Shown here in pieces: positions 45,386 to 56,588 of a stretch of 64,000 bases of DNA (the first letter of the stretch is position 1; each line of letters starts with the position of its first letter). The notes beneath the pieces are model-generated. The model was given only the letters and a program-made list of their open reading frames with translations, searched no databases and was not told the origin of the DNA. The DNA is from Dryococelus australis (lineage: Eukaryota > Arthropoda > Insecta > Phasmatodea > Phasmatidae). The position numbers and the translations under genes were made by a program. The stretch spans positions 63,039,251 to 63,103,250 of the forward strand of contig CM056994.1 in assembly GCA_029891345.1 (NCBI GenBank), written 5' to 3'.

Positions 45386-46400
45386 GCGCATGTCAGTGAC
45401 TTAGCCAGCAATCTGGGTGCTGAACAGACTCGCAGAAACGTGCTGAAAAATTTCTATTGGCCTGGTATTTCGAAACAAGTGTGTGCTTTAGTGCATTTGT
45501 GTGACTAATGCAACCATTACAAAAACAGATTACCTGACAGATTACAACAATAACTATGCCAGCTGCATGAACCCTTTGAAACTGTCGCACGGGTTGTATC
45601 AGGCATTACTACTGTACTAAGTGGATCATAAGACATCATGTGACAGCAGTATACCACCCTCGGGTCCATCCAACAGAGAGGCGGAATCAAGAGCTCAATA
45701 CTCAACTCCATCATTGCAAGGTGAAAATCACATTCTTATGGCCAGAGCACTTGCCGGCAGTACTCTTCAAGTTGTGTGACCGGGCTAACCAGGCCATGGG
45801 GTAGCCACTGGCACAGCTGCTCCAAGGTCGGGAAAAGTTTCCCTTGCGGGAGAGTTCAGAAGCACGGTAGGAGAGTGAGCCACCCCTCCAGCTGCAGGAG
45901 AAAGCCAGGAGGAAGGGGGAGAGAGAACACGAGAAGAAGCAAGAGAGCAGTAACGCCAATATGCTGCACAATAGCTTCCGCTTTCGTCTCCCAATTCACC
46001 ACCCTTGAGCGCAGGACAAGAACTGTACATGTAGATGAACTCCCATTGCGCTGGATAAAAACAATACTGTGCTGGTTTTACTGCAATGTGGAGCGGGCCA
46101 CACGTTATCGTTCAGGAAGTGGGAGATTTTTGTTACAAAATATGTCTTTGTCGCAGGAGAAAAGCAAACTATCACCACAATGCACTTTCCCATTCCTTGC
46201 TGGCATCGCAAAGCCCCCACATGAAGAGGATGGGAGAAACATCAGTTCTGCACCAGCCTAAGAAGCCGGGACTGACAACGCCGCACAGCAGGAAAGTTCG
46301 CCGCTTGCATAGGCAGAAGGATCACACAATGTTCCTGCATCCAATAGGAACTCGTCTGAATGTGCCATTGCAGCTAACTTCAGCCTGCCTAATATAATAT
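45386..46400 (+). pseudogene. Integrase of Gypsy element 4
   Basis: An H2C2-type zinc region reads HVSDLASNLGAEQTRRNVLK then NFYWPGIS and HLCD-stop-CNHYK (45389-45534), the second His and one adjacent codon being lost. The core is largely missing. The C-terminal domain is clear near 46086-46180: WSGPHVIVQEVGDFCYKICL, matching (W/K)GP(Y/F).V....(N/D).Y. Same order and strand as the RT start at 43380. No LTR belonging to it is recognised. Confidence 0.65.
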
Positions 46401-46867
46401 CTCCAGTGCTAGCTGCCATAAGAGACATTGCTGACAGCCTACATCCGGGCCATCTGTGGTTGAGAACAGCCGGCGGATGACTTTCCTGCCTGCCAGCGCT
46501 GGGATGCCTCTTGGATGCACCGTATCCCTTTGCTCTGGTTGAGCCTATCAGCCCCTGGATCGGCCTTGCAGGATCCACAGGACCAACTCAACATATGCGA
46601 AACACGGTGCAGCCATCGTTCGTCAAGAGCAAGCTGCATGTAAAAATATCTGAAAACACTGTACAAGAAATAAAAGCTATTGGGTTACAATTTGTTGTTG
46701 TCTGCCATCCATGCATGGCCTCGGCCACTTGACATTGTTTGCACTGCATATTTCCCAACTATAATTATTATTAATTTACAAAACTTGTGTACCCTATTAA
46801 CCTTAACAATTATGCAAATCTTTAATACTGTGGCTTCTAAAATATTCCATGACCTATCTTAGAAAAT

Positions 46868-48456
46868 TGTAGAAGTTTTAACAGTTATCTCAATATCCAT
46901 ATTCAATGCCTCATCCAGTGGGAATTATTTGGGCTATTCCCCTAGCTCCATGCTCACTCCCCATCTGTTATAGGCTGCCTTACGCCTTGTCAAAAATAGT
47001 CAAACAAGTTACTTGATCAAGAGGGGATCGACGAAATAAACATAGTCCGACAATTCATGACATAAATATTTATTTCTCTAGACCTTCAATAGAAGCACTT
47101 ACAAACTCGCCCCTCTAACGTGGGGTGCACACTGTTGTGGAAAGCGGCAAAATGTGTATGTGAAAATTAAATGGTGATCACGTTCCGACCATGTACAAAT
47201 TAAGTGGGTTGTAAAACAGCACACTCCCAGGGCTAGAAATAAACAAAGGTTCTAATTAAAAAAGTTAAAACTAATGTAAGATACATGATTTGTATCCAAG
47301 TGGTGAAGTGCCCAGGGAGGGCGCACAAAACTATTGTCCCACTCTGTAACCAAGAGGCGACTAATGAAACATGGTGGCGGGATGCCGCCTTCCCATGCGG
47401 TAACATGTAAACTTGAATTACGTGAAAAATACATTAAAAATGAGTTGGAGTGGATGAACATGGCCCTAAATAAATATGAAACACTTTAAACCTTGCATGA
47501 CAAACCAAGCTTCAATAATGAGAAATAAAAATATATTAAAACATATAATTAACCATAACACATAAGTCTCATTAACCTCAACTTGTTGCCATACATTTCT
47601 CTGGTACTTGGCCCTGATTCCTCTACATTCATTTGCACTTCATTTATTTAATTTACACAACATAATCACACAACACTTTAAAGAGAAAATAAATAAAAAA
47701 GGATTTATAATATTTTTGGCCGCATTTTAGCACTTGTTGTTACGTTACGGTATTATGTCCAATGGCTTAGAGCCTATGTAATTCAAAATACTGGCTGTCA
47801 AGTATTCGTACTGGTTAGTACTATCCTGTATACAAAAATTATATATGAAGCAATAAAAAAAAATGATAATATAAATTGAGGGTACTGAAAATTATATACA
47901 TAATTTCCAAGTGCATGGAGTCTTAACACATGGCTGTATTGATGTTTATGTTTACGTGTGTTGTGCATGCCAATATATCTCATTCAGTAAAAACATACAA
48001 CACAATAAAAACACTACAAAAACCTTTAAATTGATTAGCCAATACATAATGACTTTATCGCATGGACGATATACACAAATAACAAATATGGAACACATGG
48101 TCATGCAAAAGTCACACAAGTGCAAATGGTGTGGCATTATTTGGACCATTCGTTCACATGGCAACAAATAATATTAACTCTAAAAAAACTGGCCTGGAAA
48201 TTACGTAATCATATTTAACACTTATTAACACTGAAATAAAATAAAACAATTTAAAAACAAACACTATAGGACATCGCAAAAAGATGTTAAGAAAATACAT
48301 ATACACATTCTACAGCATGCCTATTTAATCAAACTGAACAGCGCACACGTCATACTGGCTGAGCACAGCAGGGACGGTTGTGGTCACTTGGCTTGATAGG
48401 TTGCTCTTTCAGACGTGGCGAACAGTCTAGAGCTGGGACACGTGGCACACATCGCA
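46868..48456 (-). repeat. 3' LTR of Gypsy element 5
   Basis: Read on the minus strand it starts TGCGATGTGTGCC at 48456 and ends TCTACA at 46868. Similarity with 54901-56588 is strong over 46868-48220 and weaker but alignable to the end (GTG..CC.CGTG.TCCCA and TTCGC.AC.TC in both). Confidence 0.7.
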
Positions 48457-48475
48457 GGCCCCCCACCCCTCTGGA
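48457..48475 (-). other. Polypurine tract of Gypsy element 5
   Basis: On the minus strand CCAGAGGGGTGGGGGGCC directly precedes the LTR start. It supports the minus orientation of the element. Confidence 0.55.
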
Positions 48476-48481
48476 GACCCT

Positions 48482-50323
48482 TCACTCTCGCTTGTAGGCT
48501 CTGATCATGTTCAATACCTGCGATGCAGATATAGTCGTCGTTTGTGGCAGCACTTTGTAGTGGCTGCCCTGTTGTTTACCTCTTCTTAGCATACGGTTCT
48601 GGTACTCCCACGTAGCTCGCAGTGTTGTGACAGCTGCGGTTGGGGTGTCCGGACACCCGCAAGCTCTACACTCGACATGTTGGGAAAGACGGATCTGCTT
48701 CGAATGACGGGGAGAGAAAGACATCGTCTCAACCATTGACTCATTGCTGACGCTCTCTTCATCTTCTCTGTCGCCGCTGACACTTCCTAGTGAACGTCGT
48801 AGATTATTGATCTGGGCGTCCCCAATCACAAATAATACCGGCCTAGGTGTTGACAATTTCTGTTTACTCCTCGGTGTCACGATGCCACCAGTCTGGTACT
48901 GCACCTGCGAAGGATATCTGACAAAGGCGGCCTTTGTAGTGTGTCTCGCAGGACAGGAGGGAAACAGCTGCAGACAGGCTGTCTTCACTTCGCACGTGAT
49001 TTCAATTTCTTCCTCTGCTCGATCCTGTGTCGGTATCTCGGGATCAGGCATCGCAGCTGCAGGCATAGGAATTTCCTCAAGTGCTCCCGCTTCTCTCTCA
49101 GACGTGGGTGTAACATATAAACATGTTTCAGCTCACCCGTGTCCGCTCCTGCATCAGGTAGTGTTATCTCGCTGCCAAGAGTCGCGATGACAGCATCGCT
49201 AAGCCCGAGTGCATATCGATGAAAGACAGCTTCACGCTGCCTGCTCAGGCTAACTTTGTTGCATCTTTCTCCATCATTTTGCATGACACACTCTATTTTG
49301 TTGCGAAACCTGCGTGGAAATTCCGTTTTCCACCTGATTGCGGATGCATTCTCGCAAACACTAACTGGCCACATTGTAAGCAGGCTACCGGGTGGGTGGT
49401 ATCTGGCACCCACTGTGAGACATATCGTTGCTGGTTAGCACACTATTCTCGCACTTCTCTCACATCTTTCGCCTCTTCTCTACTATCCTCTTGTTCCAGT
49501 TTTCCATTGCTTTCCCTCACCCCGCCGGCAAATTTCCCGGGAGGGGAAGTTCATGGCCTTGCAACAGTTGGGCTGGTCTAGTCCTTATGGCCTGATTCGT
49601 ACAAGTCTGCAGTGTGAACAATGCGGAGGGCAAATGCTCGGTCTACAAGACATAGTTTTCCCTCATGTGCAGATGCAGTTGAATATTGATATCTTAATTG
49701 CATCAATCAGTAGGGTTTGGACAAGGGTGGTAAGTATCCATGGTGTGGTGTTGGACGTCCCATCTTATACAGAAATCACACTACACACTGGCTGTGAATT
49801 GTGTGCCTGTTCGAGGATATCGCCAGCGGGCGAAAAATTCGTTCTCCATGACCTTGCCGATTACACGTACTCGTGCGCTAGAGAAGGGATAGGCCTCCAC
49901 CCACCTCCAAACTGGTCCGTCTCAACGAGTATGAACTGTTCCTGTCGGTGTCCTGGGGTAAGGGACCATCAGGTCCAGTGCTACCATTTAAATAGGTTCC
50001 TGCAGCCCGTGTGGCTGGTGCTACTGCACGCCATTTCCGAATTAGCTCTTGAAATGGTTGCACGTGACACATTGGCATACGAAGCTTCTTACATTCACTG
50101 ACATTCTCGGCCAGTATAAATACTTCAGGATGTTTTGTTTCGTTTGAGATACTCCAGGATGTCCAGAAATGTGAGTGATGTGGGCGTGGTTTAGTATTGC
50201 AACATGGTAAGCAGCAGACACGTAAACTCTCCATGTCTTACTATCCATACACGTGCGGAATTCATACAGCCATTTACAACTCGCCAAATCTCTACATTTC
50301 TTTGGCCACACTCTTCTCTCCAC
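48482..50323 (-). pseudogene. Gypsy element 5 integrase and C-terminal tail
   Basis: The zinc region is nearly complete in the ORF at 50042-50323: HITHISGHPGVSQTKQNI, then YLYWPRMS and CQCVTCNHFK. The core follows in shifted frames: LDLMVPYPRTPTGTV (near 49980) and WRWVEAYPFSSARV with ENEFFARWRYPR (49920-49830), close to element 3. The DNG box is deleted to GTQFTA. The ORFs at 48985-49413 and 48482-49066 continue toward the LTR; they are basic and Ser-rich without a clear end-domain motif and may be a tail or an extra ORF. Confidence 0.7.
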
Positions 50324-50521
50324 TTACTTGAGGTAGGGTAGCTCCCCTGTGCTCGTGCGACCTCTTGTAGTATTGTATCCAGCATCGGCACAGTTGGTAA
50401 CATTGACAGGTTTGCACAGTGTACTGATGTGTCTTCCATGTGTGTTTACCTTAGAAATAGATGCTCCTATGCTATAAGCTGATCTTCTTTCCTTATCTCT
50501 TACGAAGTGAATTCTTTGATG
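50324..50521 (-). pseudogene. Pre-integrase linker of Gypsy element 5
   Basis: The minus ORF 50324-50581 ends KPVNVTNCADAGYN and GELPYLK just before the zinc region. It resembles the end of the RNase H-integrase linker (.ADALSR, VN). It is cut at 50521/50522 by the foreign LTR, so it dates the junction. Confidence 0.45.
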
Positions 50522-52169
50522 TGTTCCTGAAGTCTGTGTATCCCTCGTGCCCGTTTGTTCCACTGCAGATGCATCACCCAATCAGAAACACTAGACCGAA
50601 CAATATTTTTTCGCAGTCTCGATCAGTGCAGGTTGACAAGAACGACATTACACTTTTCTTTTCAGCCTGTAACTCGTGGCCGGGAGGCATAATATTTAAC
50701 ATTCACCGCAAGAGGTAACTCTCGTGATGAATGGATATGTGACTTAAATTTGTATTTCCCATGAAGCCATGAATGTTAGACACAACAGCTATTGGAGGGA
50801 ACACTAGGGTAAGTGGCATCACTGAATCCCATGGCTTTACGAAGTGCGCGATTTCGACAGGCCCTGTGGCCGCCGGAATGCATCGCGGTTCCGAGTGGTT
50901 TCAAAAGACGGGGAATCAAATTCCCGCAGGAAGTGTGAAGTGGCGAGTGGTTCCTTACTAGCATTAATTCATAGGAGCATTTTTAAGCGCAATTCACAGT
51001 TATTACATCAAGACTCACTACGGAAACCGCCCTCTCCAGCATAGAGAGTAGATAACATTCCATAGAAAATATAGTGTAGCTCCCTCCATGGTTACAATAT
51101 CTGTGTGTCGTCACATCCATACGCATTCCTGTAATTAATTACATAACGACACACTCCGATTCTAAAATGTTAGTTATAAAAATCATCCACCTGAGGCATC
51201 ATTTCATTTAATACCCTTCAAGTGCGGTGACATTCTAGTGACATCATATGTTTAGCAGTGTCTGGGGCTCCGGCGTTCATGAGTATTACACCAATGTGTT
51301 TTAGTTTACCAAGCTTAATTATGTACAACATCTTTCACTTATCATGTTATTCAATAAGTTCAGTTTTTTCGTGTTTTAATTATGACGCTGGATATTCCGC
51401 ACATGCGGCCAAACAGACGCTATGTCGTTAGTCAGACTTCAGCACTCCAGGCGGCCTGCAGGGCAGATGGTAAGGTCATTGTACCTCCCTCAGCAATTCA
51501 TTGTAGGCTGCATTTTTCTTCATATCCATAATTAACGTAGTTCAAGAAACTTTAAGTACTGTTATTTAGCCAAGGGTTGATTTCCCTGCATCCTGACATA
51601 ACATCCCAAGACTTCATGCGCGGGCCGCACAACATGTAATTACAATGCTTTATTTTTCGGCAGTAACGACCACTAGCAGGTCCAGAGTACCGGGTCCACT
51701 TAACTAAGGTAGGCATTAACAAGTGCTGTAACATTCCGTTGTACCTTTATGTTAATATAACAGTCATACCATAATTAGACGTGTTTTATTGCATTTAACT
51801 ATCCTGAGTTTATCGGGTACGGCGCCCTAATAGCAGCCTTCATATTTATAAGTGTATTACAGCGTCATTTGCATTTACGGGGCCTGCCTCCCTTAAGCAG
51901 GGTAAATTCCGGTGTAATATAGTCATGCGAAGTGGCGGACAGTTTTGCCCACAGCCAATATTTTACATTTACGTAATATAACTAACAAATTCACTCAACT
52001 CTCCTTTATATTGACTGCATATCCAGAGTCGCCATAGGCCATCGGCCATACAACCCCCATCAACAATCGTTCTGTATACCGAACGTGATGCTGGGCACAT
52101 CATCAGTTCCTGTTCCCCTCCTGCTCTAAGGCGGGACACGAACACACCACCAGCCCTTCTGGAGGCACA
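50522..52169 (+). repeat. Long LTR-like repeat, copy 2, alone within Gypsy element 5
   Basis: 1,648 bp matching 30929-32590 end to end, opposite in orientation to its host. Ends are TGTTCC and CACA. It carries the tRNA-like module (A box 50867, T-arm 50909-50926). It has no adjoining gag or pol of its own, so it is a solo LTR or an LTR left by deletion. Flanks (TGATG left, ATAAG right) do not match, as expected if recombination with loss of host sequence created the junction. Confidence 0.7.
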
Positions 52170-52174
52170 ATAAG

Positions 52175-52591
52175 TCATCTTCTTGCAGTGGTTTCTACTA
52201 CTGTATTTTGTTTTATCAGCCAAGGTATGCCAAAAATAGCCATTTCCCTGATCTCGTCAGATATGAAGTAGCTTGTCACAGTTTCTACGTCCCAGTTGCG
52301 AAAGGTGATGCTAGCTTCTCCCTTAATTTCTCTCATGTATTGGCATGTCGCCAGCTGGACAGTTATGTTAACAGGTTTGATGTTGTCACTGTTGACAAAA
52401 CTATTCCTCACAAAGTTATATGATGCAGCCGTATCAATTAGTGTGCGGCAAGAATGATCATTGATTGTGACCGAAATGCGAATGAAACTAATTAAGTCGC
52501 CATTGATTTGTGCAAAAAATACTTGTTGCAGTATCGGGTCTGTCGAACATGTTTTGTCCTGGGGTTGAGTGCCATCAGGCCGCTCTACCAC
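52175..52591 (-). pseudogene. Gypsy element 5 aspartic protease
   Basis: An ORF of 139 codons holds a recognisable retropepsin: FAQINGDLISFIRISVTIND, then RTLIDTAASYNFV with the active Asp at residue 53 (DTAA; consensus DTGA), and MAIFGIPWLIKQN, matching the (I/L)LG.(D/P)WL block. It is the most intact coding piece of this element. It ends at a stop (ARR) six bases before the foreign LTR. Confidence 0.75.
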
Positions 52592-53640
52592 GACCTCATG
52601 TTTCCCGGTGGTGGCATACCTCCTCTAGCTACAGGCGAAGCCTCGGCTTGCTGTGGGCAACGATTTTCGGAATGTAGCCTTTCGCACCAATGGCATGGAC
52701 GTGCGAGATGCCTCATTGCAATGTGCCCCGTTACAATGTGTTGCAGACATGGCCGTCATTTCCTGTCTTGAACTGTTAGACATGTTTTTTTCCACTGTTC
52801 CCTCTTCCGTTGTCTCCTCGCGGGATGCTTGCTTTCATCAACATGACATTTTTTAACAAATCTCGTTCCATTGAGTGGATGACGGGTGCCAAGCCCGCTC
52901 GATATTCTGGATGTGCAGTACTTGTGGCTACTTCCAAGACCTCCAGTGTGCTATGCTCAGGAATGTATGTTCAGATGGTACTAATTTTCTGAGTTACAAA
53001 ATTGTTAAATAATTCCTCCTTCTGTTCTTCAAACACCATCCGACTGCAGGAGTGCAGAGAGGGGAAGGTTTGGGCAAAACAGCTCAGGAACAACTGACTT
53101 AACTCAGCCCACATGATTACATAGTGGTTCACTCTTCTCAACCACAGTCGAACGTCTCCACCAAATCGCTCGCCAATTGAATTTGACCAGTCTTTAGGGT
53201 CGACCCCGTATCTGGTCAACCGATTTTCACAATTCTGGAGGAATGCCGCAGGATCTTTGCTCGAACACCTGGTGTATCCCGGCAGTGATTGAAACCTTGT
53301 TAGTGCAGTTTCCTAACGAGTTCTACTCCTTATCCGGTTTTCCAAAAAATCAGGATCAGTCAATAATTCTGGTTGCCAAGCTGGCACTGCTGGAGTAGTG
53401 GTGTGGAACAGGCAGTGGGTGTGGCAAGGTATGCCTTCCCCACCTGTGCTGTACCAGTTGGCAGGCATTGCAGCGCAAGAAGTGGTATGTGTTGTTGTTA
53501 TTGTGCTTGTATTCATCCTATTTCTGTAGGCTCCACCCGCTGTAGCTGGTGAATCAGCAACATGAAGTTTATCTGCTCTGCTGGTTGTGGCCATTCTGTC
53601 ATCACCAGTTGGCATCTCAAATAGTTTATCTAGAACTAAT
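52592..53640 (-). pseudogene. gag: Gypsy element 5 gag
   Basis: Minus-strand reading in order: a Thr/Ala-rich N-terminal part (ORF 53313-53615), then a capsid-like region (FLQNCENRLTRYGVDPKDWS, ORF end 52971-53219, with DVRLWLRRV), then a zinc knuckle at 52657-52695, CHWCERLHSENRC, spacing CX2CX3HX4C with all four ligands kept. Frames are broken between parts. The protease follows. Confidence 0.7.
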
Positions 53641-53930
53641 CATATTTCGTCACCATTTCCTTCGACATAACACATTGCTTGTGGTATAAACATTAACACC
53701 CCCGTGCAGGCGAGTGTGATGGTTCCTATTCCATCCCAAACTGTGAAGTTGGCACATTTCTGCAACTTCCTTGGGAAATTCTACATTTACAAGGGCGAGC
53801 TTAATTGGGTGGCATCACGCTTACATAGGCTGGGTATACAAACTGGATTTACAATCCCTTTTATTTTCCGTGGTCGGAAACAGTTTGTGCAGAAGTCCTC
53901 CAGTTGTCCCGTACACGTGTGTGACACGAC

Positions 53931-54368
53931 CTAGCTGCTAGTGTGACTCGCCTGGTGTAGCCCACAGCCTTTGAACAGATTTCTCATCCTGACAAATGTC
54001 ACGCACAAGTACATGAGAGAAAACGGGTCGGATTTCGGCACAGCTCGCTGGCAATTCCGACACAAAGTTGTTGGTTGGCCATTCATTGTGTCGAAGTCTA
54101 AGTACATGTGGTTGTTAGCATGTCGCAGATGATGCGTGGGGTCCATGGCATATGCTTCGCTGAGCCATGTGGCTCTCGACTCGCTGCAACACCCATGTGT
54201 GCAGCATGATAGGGGTGGTTCCTGCGGAACGTGCGATGTGGGAGGAGGGGTGGCAGCAGGTGGCACGCTTTCTTTCGGCCAGTCACATGTCGAAGATGGT
54301 AGTTGGGTGAAATCACAGACACACCTTTGAAGGAGATATGCTCCAAAATGGTGAACTTCCTCACACAT
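53931..54368 (-). CDS. Cys-rich leader ORF of Gypsy element 5, unknown
   Basis: 145 codons, open, in the leader between the 5' LTR and gag. It contains TTLCRNCQRAVPKSDP, whose C-x2-CQR pair recalls NCEVCQRR upstream of gag in element 1 (near 7880), so it may be the gag N-terminus or a separate ORF. Also Pro- and His-rich (PPAATPPPTSHVPQEPP). No function known to me. Confidence 0.35.
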   Translation of the reverse strand: MCEEVHHFGAYLLQRCVCDFTQLPSSTCDWPKESVPPAATPPPTSHVPQEPPLSCCTHGCCSESRATWLSEAYAMDPTHHLRHANNHMYLDFDTMNGQPTTLCRNCQRAVPKSDPFSLMYLCVTFVRMRNLFKGCGLHQASHTSS

Positions 54369-54900
54369 TCACCCCAATGGCTATTTGGTGCTTCCTTCCT
54401 CCTTTGTAGTGGCTGTGGATCATTTTCCTCTGTTACTCACAGGTCTTATATGGTGGTTATTTAGGAAGATCACCAGTAGCGATTATTGGGACTGTTACTG
54501 TCAAAGCAAACAGAGATTTGTGGGCACATATGGTTGTATGTGGCACACAAAGAGATATTTTAAAGAAAAGGAAATTGATGGAAAATTGGTGAACTTTCTG
54601 GCGGGAAGGATGATTAATACAAGGGGTAACTGAGACAGGAAAAGCCTCGCTACTTGGGAAAGCCACTTGATGTCATGGATACCATGGCATTGTTTACAAA
54701 TGCCATTTAACATGTATCTCTGGATCTTAGGTTGGACCATCAAGGAGGAAAATATGTTATGTGGAAAAGATGCAAAAATTACAACCATATTGTCCAGGGG
54801 GGTGCAAGTGTCTCAGTAGAGAGCACGAGTTCAGTGTGGGCATGTGGTCGATGGCCTGAATGGGGTATCTCCTTGATGTCCGACGTTTCAATCTTATAGT

Positions 54901-56588
54901 TGTAGATGTTTTAACACTTATCCCAATATACATATCCAATGCCTTGTCTACTGGGAATTATTAGGGCTATTTCGATCTGTCCATGCTCCCTCCTGATCTG
55001 TTATAGGCCGCCTTATGCCTTGGTGAAAATATTCAAACGAGTTTTGCAGATAAGAGCTCACCAAAGAAAACATTACCTGACAATTCACAACATGAATATT
55101 TATTTCTCTATACTTTCAATATAAACACTTACAAACTTGCCCTACTAAAGTGGGGTACACACCGATGTGGAACAGGCATCAAAGTGCCTAGGTGAAAATT
55201 AAGTGCTGATCACGTCCCAACCATGTACAAATGGACGGGGTTATGGAACGGTGCATTCCCAGGTCTAGAAATAAACAAGGATTCCATTTAATTAAGTTAA
55301 AACTATTGTAAGATACATTATTTGTATAGAAGAAGAAGAAGTGCCCAGGGAGGGCGGGTGGCATGATCGTCCCATGCAGTAACCAAAAGGCGACTACTGA
55401 AACATGACTACAGGCTTCCTGGCTACATGGCTTCCTATGTGCCTTCCTGGCACAAACTCCCATGATGCATCATGTGATTATAAATTACGTGAAAAATACA
55501 TAACAAATTAAATGGAGTGAATGAACATGGAAATAAATGAATATGAAATACTATAAACCTTGCATTACAAATCACACTTGAAAAATAATGAGAAATATAA
55601 ATAGGAAAAAAACTAATAATTTACCATAATGCGTAAGACACCTTAACCTCAACTCAGGACCTTACATTTCTCTCCTGCACGATTCCGATTCCTCTACATT
55701 TATTTGCACTTTTATTTAATTAATTTACACAACATAACGGCACAACACTTTAAATGGAAAACAAATGGAAAAGAACTCTTAATATTCTTGGCCTCATTTT
55801 GGGACGTGTATGTTATATTGCAGTATTTTGTCCAATGGCTTACAGCCGATGTAACACCAAATACTAGCTGTCCGATATTGGTACTGGTTAGTACTATCCT
55901 CTTTAAGAAAATTATATCTTAAGAAATATAATAAAACAGACACAAGTAAATAAAGGGCAATGCAAATTACATACTAATATTTCACGTGCATGGAATCTTA
56001 CCATGTGGCTGCATGGTTGTTTATGTTGATGTGTGTTGTGCACGTCAATATGTCTCAATCAGTAAAAATACACAACACAGTAAAAACAATACAAAACTCT
56101 TTAAATTAATACATAGTCACTTTATCACAAGGGTGATATACACAATTAACAAATATGGAACATGTGGTCGCATAGACACACACAATTGCACACGGTGCGA
56201 TGCAATTCGGACCATGTGGTCACATGACAACAGATAATATAAATTCTGAAAAATTGGCCTGGAAAATACATAAATATATTTAACACTTTGTGTACTAACC
56301 ATAATGTCATGTGACCTGCAATACCGGGCACGTGTAACACAACAACACTTTCGAAAAGGTAAACAAATAAAATCACGTGTCCTCAATCACAACAACAAAT
56401 TGCTACACTTTCCCACATAGCGATTGAAACATAACAAGATATATATATATACCCAATGGTGCATGACACAACTGCACTAAGCTCAAACATGTGGATGATT
56501 GGCTTGTGCACTAAAATTCCTCGAATGGTGGTGCGAAGGATGTGCGAAATGGCTTAATGTGGGAGCACGCGGTTCACGCCATTTGACA
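54901..56588 (-). repeat. 5' LTR of Gypsy element 5
   Basis: On the minus strand it starts TGTCAAATGGCGTG at 56588 and ends TCTACA at 54901. The left edge is sharp: similarity with 46868 begins at TGTAGA in both and nothing matches outside. Insertion age cannot be judged without a proper alignment. Confidence 0.7.

Larger units (their letters stand above)
46868..56588 (-). mobile_element. Ty3/Gypsy element 5, minus strand, 9.7 kb, RT-RNase H region lost
   Basis: Two direct repeats of about 1.6 kb (46868-48456, 54901-56588) enclose minus-strand gag (52600-53640), protease (52175-52591) and integrase (48985-50323). A polypurine tract on the minus strand adjoins the left repeat, fixing it as the 3' LTR. 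The RT and RNase H that should lie between protease and integrase are absent, and a lone LTR of another family occupies 50522-52169. No primer site and no clear target duplication are seen (AAAAT left, GAATA right). Confidence 0.75.

Noticed and set aside
48482..49066. 194-codon minus ORF as an envelope-like gene of Gypsy element 5
   Set aside because: It has no signal peptide, transmembrane segment or Cys pattern. More likely an integrase tail or chance.
54385..54633. 82-codon plus-strand ORF in the leader of Gypsy element 5
   Set aside because: Opposite to the element's coding strand, with no motif or promoter support.
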